Made by a program: the position numbers and the translations under genes
Notes under the pieces: generated by a model
Told to the model about the DNA's origin: nothing
Database searches by the model: none
What the model saw: only the letters and a program-made list of their open reading frames with translations
Shown here: piece by piece, positions 25,901 to 34,178 of the stretch
Layout of the letters: the number at the start of each line of letters is the position of its first letter
How positions within the stretch are numbered: position 1 is the stretch's first letter
Source: Oxytricha trifallax
Lineage: Eukaryota > Ciliophora > Spirotrichea > Sporadotrichida > Oxytrichidae
Assembly (NCBI GenBank): GCA_000711775.1
Contig: ARYC01017306.1
Coordinates: 43,011-107,010, forward strand
DNA: 64,000 nt
Reading direction: 5' to 3'

Positions 25901-26560
25901 GAAGTGAGAATTCTGTCTCTTTCTTCAGATGGCAAATTGTGAAAATCTTCATCCTCTGAATTCTCAATATCTCTATCTTTCATATCTTTGATTAAAATTT
26001 AAATGAGCTTAATTATTATCTTTGGGTTTCTTTGGCTCAGTGGAAGCCCAGCTCATAACTGACGATGTAACAATGAGAGACATAGGCCTTTGAATGCCAT
26101 AATGCTGCTCCTTCAGAAACTTTACTATTGAGTCTACATCTTCCGTGCTTCCGAAATTAATGTCAAATATCACCACATCACTGGTTAAGATACTTGAGTA
26201 TGATTTAATTCAATAAATTCAATAAAAAACAAAAGAATTTTGCTTTCTTTGAAGAGTATAAATTTTTATATACCTGTTTAAATGTATTTATTATAGATGG
26301 CTTTCTTCTTTGATTTGGGTATCACTTTAGTAATGCCTTGAGGAGGTTTAGCATTCTCACTTTCAGTCAAAGTTGCAACTATCCGATGAGGTTGAAATGT
26401 ATCATCATCAACTCCAATCGATATATATTTAAATTATAAACTGTATAAAATTAATTCAAAAATTTATTGAACGGCCAAGTTATCATTACGAATTTCTTCG
26501 ATAATTGCCTATCCAAGGAAGGTATTTGCGTTGTTATTAATCAAAAGTAAAATGTTTAAA
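22994..26560 (-). CDS. AK7-like: Adenylate kinase 7-like protein (Rossmann + AK + Dpy-30), at least 14 MDSs
   Basis: It should transfer phosphate between adenine nucleotides; AK7 homologues act in motile cilia, so an axonemal role here is inference. Joining 13 IESs gives one protein of about 800 residues, near the AK7 family length. Order: NAD(P)-binding-like Rossmann part (TFLGQAIIEE at the start; MSLIVTSSVMSW; VVCTGIMYGNGERT; GEGSNNLPCIHVVD), then FQWVCKDGIVKNIEKIKEQF leading into the P-loop VSIFGPPKSGKSRLAK, the AK core (LIYDNFPKSEKQAKRLF; LHLRCSKEASFQRF; ELPDPNITEADFERRM), a Gln/Glu coiled coil, SLPIRQYLLDKIIPTLTKGI and a Dpy-30-like PIDPLDHLIAYF, ending in an acidic tail at TGA 22994-22996. 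Each segment lines up with AK7 in order. The start codon was not found; one junction near 26400-26470 and the stretch 23490-23640 remain unresolved. Confidence 0.9.
23210..23280. other. IES, 71 bp, pointer CACATT
   Basis: CACATT at 23204-23209 and 23275-23280. The join gives NLPQNV-FPIDPLDH on the minus strand. Confidence 0.9.
23805..23898. other. IES, 94 bp, pointer ATAGTATT
   Basis: ATAGTATT at 23797-23804 and 23891-23898. The join gives HIFQYY-KFLDFLYV. Confidence 0.9.
24041..24100. other. IES, 60 bp, pointer TATTGTC
   Basis: TATTGTC at 24034-24040 and 24094-24100. The join gives RRMNEYDN-SYHALIDF. Confidence 0.9.
24208..24279. other. IES, 72 bp, pointer CATCTCA
   Basis: CATCTCA at 24201-24207 and 24273-24279. 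The join gives PHIILHLR-CSKEASF. Confidence 0.9.
24438..24522. other. IES, 85 bp, pointer AGT
   Basis: AGT at 24435-24437 and 24520-24522. The join gives YKTKG-LIYDNFPKSE, matching the AK7 motif. Confidence 0.85.
24675..24789. other. IES, 115 bp, pointer ATTTC; contains an (AT)n tract
   Basis: ATTTC at 24670-24674 and 24785-24789. The join gives RTKEEE-MKDKIIEEH. The IES carries an (AT)n microsatellite at about 24755-24778. Confidence 0.85.
24907..24999. other. IES, 93 bp, pointer TTCAAGGA
   Basis: TTCAAGGA at 24899-24906 and 24992-24999, just after the P-loop. The join gives RLAKSLK-KLLQVPRL. Confidence 0.9.
25168..25239. other. IES, 72 bp, pointer CAT
   Basis: CAT at 25165-25167 and 25237-25239. 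The join gives ELAILKIM-RPSKLFDN in frame. Confidence 0.85.
25452..25544. other. IES, 93 bp, pointer ATCTA
   Basis: ATCTA at 25447-25451 and 25540-25544. The join gives PCIHVVD-AARLVKKI. Confidence 0.9.
25681..25745. other. IES, 65 bp, pointer GAATTT
   Basis: GAATTT at 25675-25680 and 25740-25745. The join gives LVLQLPK-FVVCTGIM. Confidence 0.9.
25836..25899. other. IES, 64 bp, pointer AAATC
   Basis: AAATC at 25831-25835 and 25895-25899. The join gives RILTSD-FLDEDYM. Confidence 0.88.
25991..26034. other. IES, 44 bp, pointer TATCTTTG
   Basis: TATCTTTG at 25983-25990 and 26027-26034. The join gives EPKKPKD-MKDRDIE. Confidence 0.9.
26194..26273. other. IES, 80 bp, pointer ATAC
   Basis: ATAC at 26190-26193 and 26270-26273. 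The join gives NKYIQTG-ILTSDVVIF. Confidence 0.8.
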
Positions 26561-27033
26561 TTTAAATGTAAAAAATAAATTAATAAAAGCATTCATTTTA
26601 TTATATAAATGCAATAATAAAAATTCTGAGTGGGTAAGTCTCTCCTAGTGGCCTAACAGTCGTCGCTATTTTAGAATTAGTTTATTAAAGCAAATTATTG
26701 TGAGATTGTTATTATTGGGGTTTAGTTGAATTCATTTTCTAAATTTTATTAAGAATATTTTAATAAATAATTTGCAACTCTATGAAACATTATTTTGCCG
26801 AAGTTGAGATTTAATTTATGTTTAAAATAGTCATCAATTATAATAAATGAATAATGAGTAAAAAATAACCCAAAGTTGTGAAGGAAGAAATATTTAATTG
26901 TAGATATCTTAATTTCATTTTATATATTATTGAAGATTTAAAATATGACCCATAGAAATTTAATTTGGAAAAGATATATAAGTCTAGCTTCAATTTGAGA
27001 TATCAGTGCAATCAAAAATAATGCTCGAATAAT

Positions 27034-27125
27034 TTCCGAGTTTTAAGCCAGTGTAACTGGTTGCGGGTAAGGGACCTATTCTGGATCCCGAGCCCGTTCC
27101 AATCAAAAGGAATTAGTTTGATTAA
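27034..27125 (+). repeat. Structured 92-bp repeat, copy 1
   Basis: A core of about 65 bp is identical to copy 2 at 28101 except for one base (CTATTCTGG against CTATTCGGG), followed by a looser tail ending GTTTGATTAAAT. It holds an inverted repeat CCAGT-GTA-ACTGG and a nested stem CGGG...GGGA...TCCC...CCCG. Far more GC-rich than its surroundings. It is not a tRNA that I can fold. Confidence 0.85.
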
Positions 27126-28100
27126 ATAAATGTAGATAATTCTTTATTTATACGTATATAAATACTCTTAAATACAGCTATCGCCCTACATGGCTTGTAA
27201 TAATAAACTTTATATTGAGTAATTATTGAATTAATTAAGATTACTATGTTAACTTTATTGGATTTGCTACATTTTCACACATTATAAAAGTTTTATAAAT
27301 TCAAATATATTACATATAAATCCATAAATCTTTTACCTTAGACTTAACTATTATCTACTTGAGAAATATAGTAATATATTTATATAAATATGGCTTTCAG
27401 GGCACCTCCTTGCAACTTCAAACATTAAAATCAAAAATTGTTTATAGGGAACTTAAATCTACAAAATGCATTATCCAATTTAGTTGTTAAAGCATGCGCT
27501 AGGTTGTTTTATTATTTTTAGGATAAAAAGATATGCTAATTTTTATAAACTTTAAGTTGATCAGACATTATTCTAGAAGATTTATAAATTATAATAATAG
27601 ATTTAAAGTTGTTTATAAGATAATATTGTTAAGAACATTTCACTGATTTATTTATAACTCACCTAAATATAAAGACATTTAAGGGATTATAAGTATTTTT
27701 TAATAGTATAAAAAATTAGTTATTGGGATATTTTCTTAAGAAATATAAGATTCACTGGAACCAATAAAATTTCTAAATCCCACATTAAATTACTGTGAAT
27801 TTGACACAAAATTAGCTTTATAAATAAATAAAGCAACATTAATTCTATAAATTAAATCTATTCGCTAAAATAATTTATCTATCATTAAACTATATGATCA
27901 TTAATTTACTATGAGCAATTTATATAATATGAATGTTTTAAATATCAACTATAAATATTAAAATATCTCAAATAGTCAAGATCAATAGATGTTTTAATCA
28001 ATTATTAATCAAAAAATTAACCCATAAATATTTAATTTACACTTTATATTTATAGGAATCTTCTCTGTGAAAATGTATGCAGTGTTTCGCATCATTAAAC

Positions 28101-28192
28101 TTCCGAGTTTTAAGCCAGTGTAACTGGTTGCGGGTAAGGGACCTATTCGGGATCCCGAGCCCGTTCTATTCAAAAGGAATACGTTTGATTAA
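28101..28192 (+). repeat. Structured 92-bp repeat, copy 2
   Basis: Same orientation as copy 1, starting 1067 bp downstream. The flanks are unrelated, so this is a dispersed short element or a pair of direct repeats bounding a 1.16-kb unit. Confidence 0.85.
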
Positions 28193-29122
28193 ATTTTAAT
28201 TGAAATGCTATGACTCCTAAATGTTAAATATTTTCACTATATCTGTTTATGGATATCTCCTTATATCTTTAATATCTTCTATAATTTAAGATATAATTCT
28301 GCAACTTACTTGCGATTTATCACTTTTTTTTTTAAAGCTAGATTTCTCCATAATATATGGATGCGATTATCATTTTTAGCGCATTATTGACAAATTAATG
28401 CTTACTTTGTGTATGATTAAGTATAGAATAGAAAGCAATTACACAAAGATAAGTTTTAATGAATTGTATATTTAAAATGAGTGAACTATAATCCTGTGTT
28501 TTATGAATAAAATTAACTTGAAAATTTTAATATTTTATTCACTTACTCACAAATTTACTTTAACTACCGCCAGAATAAGTGATATGTTTATCATTTATCA
28601 AGCAAAATATAAAGGAATAAATTTTACTCAAGCTTTAGGGTTTTAAGATAGTTATTTAAATCAGTGAGTCAATCAGAATATTATATCTTCTTCATTTCTA
28701 ATAATACATCAATGAAATATAGATAATTACTGAATAAATATAAATAATTATTCTATTCGCTCATTTTGCTTCAGATATTGTACCATTTCTATTTTTATTA
28801 CTTGCTTTATTTATTTAATCTTAAACATAGAAAGTCGGAAAAAGATCTAAAATATCATAGAAGAAATTGATAAATCATATAACTTTAGATCCAAGTTCTA
28901 TCGTTAAATTCCCCTTTAATAAATCATTAATTAATTGCAAACTATTTGTATAAACACATATAACAAATAACAATTACTATAGTATGTTCAAGGACTTATT
29001 AGTATTTTGTGGGTGTATGTACACTCCTCCCTAATATTCCAATAGTTATTATATTTGTAATTATTATTATTCAAGTATATGAAATTACTTTAATCTTTAG
29101 GTATATTTTTACAATAATAAAA

Positions 29123-31546
29123 TCAGCAGCACTAAAACGAAGAAAACAACACTCAAGCGAGTTATAATGGTGATGGTAAACTTCACAGATCTAACACGGG
29201 AACAACATCCCTAGCAAGATAAGATAATCAAATAAATTATTAATGTGTTATCAATTCATATTTATTCAGATAAATGTTTTAAATTACTTTTTATTGTGTT
29301 TTAAATAATCTGCCATTATCAAATGCACATCCTCCTTCTCTAACCCCATAGAGGAAATACAAAAAATATGAGTAACAGAGAGCAGTCATTAGAATGGGCG
29401 AAATTGTGAAGTTAAGAGAGGATGATAAATTTCAGCACTTAGATGTCATCATAGAAATGGAAAATGATTTTATTAACTCTGATACCATGTTCCTATAAAC
29501 CCTTAAAAATTTCTTCTTTGAAAAACATAGCCCTCTTGTATAGCCCAATAGTATATAATTTTACTGAAGTTTACTTGCATTAAGTAATGGAAGGCAAAAA
29601 GGATTAAGAAATCGATGAAAACAGGCTGTATCACGTCGATAGGATTGAGACAGGTGAAAACCTTGGCAGAAGCCTTATTAAGATTGACTTCGATAAATCC
29701 AAAAAGTAAGTAGATTTATTGATATGCAGTTTCTTTATAAGTATTTACTCAAGAATATAAAAAAGAGAGTTTTGAGTATTATGGGATCCATTATTGTTAA
29801 TAATTTATCATCGTTAATTAACAACTATATTTTTTGTTATATTATTTGTCTAATTATTGATTTTATAGGTATAAATTGTATTTTCTGCAGATTTTAACTA
29901 TCACTGATGAAAATGACAAATCAACTATTAACAGGAGGAGAGATTCTCAGAATGAAGAAAGCAATGAGAAGAAATGTAAGAGTAACAAAAACACAACCCC
30001 AGGGTTTGGTAAAGACTTTAAACGAGGATCTGTGAGCAACAATGTGAATTTAATGGTGGGAAGTCAATATGAAATCTTGGCTTAGAGCCCTCAATTTTCT
30101 ATTTAACCAACCAATTAAGCTTCAAGAAAATCACTTCTTTCTAAGAAAAACTCTGAAGAAAGTATTCAATCATCGCAGTAATTTATGAGTCCAGAATTTA
30201 GAAATAATAACAGCGAGAATCCTGTATCTGGTTAGGGAAATATCAATATTTAGAATAATTTTATGATCAATTTATCAAGTGGCTAATAATCTCAAAATCC
30301 TAATAGCAACTGCTTGAGTCCATATAAAAATCTTGAAAATAGTGCATATAAAAACGATAAATTGCTTAATGAAAGTGGGGATTCAATATTAATGTCTCCA
30401 GTTTAAACTTACTAGCCAACTGGATCTGAGGTTTAAATACCTGCTAATTAGGCTTAGTCACAAAACATATTGATGAACTTTAATCCAGCTACTAGGACAT
30501 ACTTTAAATGCTCGATTTATAGTCCATCAAATCGTCTTTATACTGTCGATGAAGTCACTTCAACTTTTTCTGCTGATCAAACTGTCGGATAAAGCAGCTC
30601 GAAAGCAAATACAAGTACAAAACCAAATTTCTTTTCAAGTTCAGTTCGTACGAGCTAATAAATGACACAAAGTTTAATTTAGCCTCTTCTAGTGAATAAT
30701 AGCAACCTCAATTCAGCTTATCAACCACAAAAGACATAATCGTCTAATTCACAGTCAAGAATGAGTAATCAACGTCATTCACACTCAGGCTGCTCATTTA
30801 TTCATAGAAGCCCATAAACTTATCGTATGAGCGATACTAGTCCTTGTGAAAGCTACAGCGAGTAATCTTCCACTTCAGATATTCAAAAGGAAGATGGTTA
30901 TACTGTAAACCATTATTACAAGGGAGCGGATGCAACTCTTAAAAACTCAGGAAAAAATGTGACTAATAATATCCCAAAACAAGCAGACTAGCAACAATTA
31001 TCAAAATCTATATTATACTATTCAAACACTGGAGGTGGAAGTGGAGGTACTTAAGACTTAAGTCCCTTCGTTATAAAAGTAGAGAAAAAGCCTAAAGCTA
31101 AAAATCAGCATTAACAATCAGTGAATCACCACGGAAGTTCAATTGATAAATCATTGGGCAGATACTCAGCACCACTCTACCAAGAAACCAAAGCATCAAC
31201 CTCTGGATAAATGGAGACTGTCTCAAGCACCTATAACAAAAGACCTAGCGTCATGAAATCAACTTCATCCTCTGGAACCTCTCATAACAGATCAAAGCAG
31301 TAGAAATAATCACAATTCATTAATATTTAACATAGAAATTCAGATTAACTTAATCCTAATTCAACCACAAGCAGTATAAAGAGCTACAATAGTAAATCTA
31401 TCAAGAGTAGTAGTAAAAATAACTAGACATAGAATAAAAAAGATATTTAGATTATTAAATGAGAACAGTGTGATTTGATAATGGGATAAAGTCCGAATGC
31501 TACAACAGTTGGAGCAGCAACTCTTAGAAAATCAAATAATAAATGA
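29123..31546 (+). CDS. S/N/Q-rich protein of unknown function
   Basis: Not recognised. Blocks: about 29123-29232 (NTQASYNGDGKLHRSNTGTT), 29394-29560 (MGEIVKLREDDKFQHLDVII), 29588-29705 (YHVDRIETGENLGRSLIKID), then after a GT-AG intron a single open reading from 29870 to TGA at 31460-31462. The N-terminal part looks folded (YKLYFLQILTITDEN); the remaining 500 or so residues are Ser/Asn/Gln-rich, with many TAA/TAG read as Gln. The same frame stays open past the TGA for 27 more codons (EQCDLIMGQSPNATTVGAAT...) to a second TGA at 31544-31546. The first TGA may therefore be a mutated sense codon, or the true stop. The frame change between 29560 and 29588 needs a short intron or IES. Confidence 0.65.
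29706..29869 (+). other. GT-AG intron
   Basis: GTAAGTAGATT at the 5' end and GATTTTATAG at the 3' end. Removal joins DFDKSKK to YKLYFLQ in frame (split codon AA|G). No pointer repeat is needed, so this is an intron rather than an IES. Confidence 0.75.
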
Positions 31547-31710
31547 AGCTATATATATTAATAATAGTTAACATATCTTATTTAAACTAAAACTATATCT
31601 GAGATTTCTAAATTGTTAAATATTGATAATCTTATATAAAAGTTTAAGTTCTTAAGTAACTGAATAATTCCAAAAGCTTATTCTTAAATTTTATATAATC
31701 ATTCACACTT

Positions 31711-32926
31711 TCATTTTCTTGGAATGAAGTCACTGTGTTTGGTATTGCTGTGAAAGTTGCCTTGATTAGCGTGTGAATGATTGTGACCATGTGAGTGATG
31801 TTGATGATGTCCAGTGCTACCATGACTGCTGCTGTGCTGTCCGTGGTGATCGTGGTGATAATGAGATGCTTCCTGTGAGTTGCTTGTGCCTTTACCGCTG
31901 TGGTCGATTGGACATTTGCCTGATGAGGGAGGTTATTATTGCTTTGCACTGTGGTCCACAGGGCACTTGCCAGAAGATGAGGGCTCTTGTTAAACTTATT
32001 ACTGTTGTTAAGATTAGTTTTAAGGAGAGTGGTCGTGTGTGCAGGGTCCTTCGTGGTCGTGATGATCGTGGCCGTGGTCATGGCTGTGGTCATGATTAAA
32101 TATATTTTTTTTAAAACATTTTGAAATGATCGCAAGGGCCATCGTGATCATGATGGTGATGATGTCCATGATCATGACCGTGATCGTGACTACAACCAGC
32201 ATGATGTTGATGTCCACCCTCCAAGTTTTGATATTGTTAATTACAGCTCTTAATATGTTTCATAATCACCATTCTATAAACATATTTGCAATAGTGGTCA
32301 TCACTAAGAATTTATTTCCTCTTAATCCCTCCATTTTCATCTTTCTCCACAAATTCAATAGACTCTTTTGTAAACAACTTATGTATCTTATCTCCCTTTT
32401 CCTTCATTAAATCCTCAATGTTGGTCTTCTCATCTCTGAACCACCCCAAATTATCAGCAATCAGATGAAGACTGTCACATCCCTCGCACCTAATAAGTAC
32501 TACTCCGCTTTCATAGGAGTCCCTTGAGAAAGTACGGGCTTGTCGATTCTTGCAGACGTTGCAAGTGAACATTATCATTAAAAGTCCTCGTTGTGCCATA
32601 ACGTGGGTTCCTTTAATGTCTTTTTCATCGAATGTGTAAGATAAAGTGTCGCTACTCTTTTGCCATATAAATTTATATCATGATAGAATATAAACTCAGA
32701 TAATGTTTAATTGGAGGAATTAATTAATTAATCATTAATAAAATTGCTCTGAAACAGCTTGACCCTCAGCAGGACTACCTAGTGTAGTTTCTTATTTATC
32801 ATTTGATGATGGTTAAGAAAATACACTTTCTTTGTGATTTTTAACACCAGTAGAGAAATACCTCAAATTCATCATCATCATGTTCATAGTACTGCCACTA
32901 CTCATAAATTGATTATTTTGAGACAT
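31711..32926 (-). CDS. Mitochondrial DNL-type zinc finger (Zim17/Hep1-like) with His-rich tail
   Basis: Zim17/Tim15/Hep1 proteins keep mitochondrial Hsp70 soluble and support protein import. The ATG at 32924-32926 starts an N-terminus with LRYFSTG, typical of a mitochondrial presequence. Removing two IESs gives an open frame of 366 codons including the stop. Residues roughly 90-165 are the DNL domain: MFTCNVCKNRQARTFSRDSY, VLIRCEGCDSLHLIADNLGW, with two CxxC zinc pairs and the DNL signature. A linker leads to a long tail very rich in His/Asp/Gly (HDHGHDHGHHHHHDHD), then two SSGKCP[VI]DHS repeats whose Cys-Pro pairs resemble heme-regulatory motifs, and a second His/Ser-rich stretch, ending at TGA 31711-31713. 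Family members normally end soon after the zinc domain, so the tail is unusual. Divergent from the small-Tim gene, about 300 bp apart. Confidence 0.9.
32097..32130. other. IES, 34 bp, pointer ATGAT
   Basis: ATGAT at 32092-32096 and 32126-32130. The join runs DGPCDH-DHSHDHGH in frame through the His-rich tail. Confidence 0.92.
32664..32747. other. IES, 84 bp, pointer TTGC
   Basis: TTGC at 32660-32663 and 32744-32747. The join gives GQAVSEQ-KSSDTLSY, linking the presequence MDS to the zinc-finger MDS in frame. Confidence 0.88.
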
Positions 32927-33230
32927 TTTTAACACTTTAGTCGATAAATTTGCCACATTTCTCTATCTTAGAGCATTTTAGAGTAGTAATGCGATAGTCT
33001 TTTACTTAGTTGATATCATTTTTTATTATGGTAGGAAGATTAAATTAATTTAATATAATTATGGTTAATTAAATATCATAGTAATACTATCATAAACTTT
33101 ATTTCAAATAACTTATTTATAAGAAATATTATATAAATATAAATATAGTATCTGAATGTTGTGAGAATGCAATTATTGAGAAGAATAAATAATTAACAAA
33201 TAATTATAAATTAGAAAGGTTTTTATAATA

Positions 33231-33664
33231 ATGGAAATCAACAAAGATAAATACTCTTTCGAAGAGATAATTTAATTATATATCTGTTATAATATTTCTA
33301 ATTTTTTCTAATTTATTATGAGATTGAGACAGAGCAGAAATAAATCGAAGATTGCTACTTGACTCTCCGTTTCGCCCAGAAGGTGCGCAAGGAAACTCTC
33401 GCCTGCTACAAGAGATGTGGGGGTGAGATGATGTACCCCTACTACCCAGAGCCAGCCAAGCTCGTCGGCACCCACGAAATTTGCTTCAGTGACTGCCTCA
33501 ACATCAACTACGAGAAGGGACCATTCTAATAATATAGCAACTATATTAAAATTAATTGTAGGTTTTCTATATTTTAATTATATTTTCACGCATTCTTGAG
33601 AGAACTTGGACAAGTGCCTCAAGACGCCATCCCTAAGAAATTCGTATGGGCTCACTCAGTTTGA
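33231..33664 (+). CDS. Small Tim chaperone (Tim9/10/8/13 family), 3 MDSs
   Basis: These proteins form hexamers in the mitochondrial intermembrane space that carry membrane-protein precursors to the inner membrane. The ATG at 33231 opens the protein; removing two IESs gives about 102 residues ending at TGA 33662-33664, close to the family size. The twin CX3C motif is present as CYKRC and CFSDC, which form the two disulfides of the fold. The 21-residue loop between them is longer than the 11-16 residues typical of the family. The paralogue (Tim8, 9, 10 or 13) cannot be assigned. The coding part is more GC-rich than its neighbours, suggesting high expression. Divergent from the Hep1-like gene. 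Confidence 0.9.
33269..33324. other. IES, 56 bp, pointer GAGAT
   Basis: GAGAT at 33264-33268 and 33320-33324. The join gives MEINKDKYSFEE-IETEQKQ in frame. No GT-AG ends, so not an intron. Confidence 0.92.
33528..33596. other. IES, 69 bp, pointer CATTCT
   Basis: CATTCT at 33522-33527 and 33591-33596. The join gives NYEKGPF-LRELGQVP in frame. Confidence 0.92.
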
Positions 33665-34178
33665 AACAATGAAGAAAATAATAATGGAATAAATAGTAAC
33701 AAAATGAGAGCAATCAATCTACTCAATGACAGATTGTGATTATTTGACCTTATTGCAAGAATTTTCAGATCATCTCTTCAATTATAAAATTACGTTATTC
33801 ATTTTAAGGAAATTATTTTTTATTATTAATAATGTCATTTTATAATGAATGATGGAGAGAAAATCTGAATACATATTGCAGCTTATTTAAACTAAAAATA
33901 TTCATATTCTATAACTCCTCTCAAATAAAACTTTTACTATAAGTTTTTGTTTTTTTTAAGCATCTTATTTCTTTTTATATTGGGACTTTTTTAAGCATCT
34001 TTATTACTCAATATTTGTTTTGTAAAATAATAATTATCTAAAATTATAATCAAATTATTATAAAATTAATCAGGAAAAAATAATGAATTCTTATCAGTCT
34101 CATTAAGGGTATAATATTTCATTTCTATTTCTATTTTGATTTAACTTTTTGCATAAAAGTGGGGGAGGGTACAACTAG
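33665..34178. other. AT-rich intergenic spacer
   Basis: Between two plus-strand genes. I see no coding block. The promoter of the WD40 gene should lie in the right part, but no motif stands out. Confidence 0.5.

Larger units (their letters stand above)
26640..29120. other. Intergenic AT-rich DNA between divergent genes
   Basis: About 2.5 kb with no coding block that I can support, apart from the two copies of a GC-richer 92-bp repeat listed separately. The 5' ends of two divergent genes flank it, so promoters must lie here, but I cannot point to them. Confidence 0.5.

Noticed and set aside
27034..28192. tRNA genes or LTRs for the 92-bp repeats
   Set aside because: No cloverleaf, anticodon arm or A box; too short for LTRs and no retroelement coding between them.
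31644..32135. Thr/Ile-rich minus-strand reading of about 160 codons ending RT near 31644
   Set aside because: It is out of frame with the Hep1-like gene. The Gln-code frame through the mapped IES (HDHSP, then GKCPVDHS) explains the region better and ends at a TGA.
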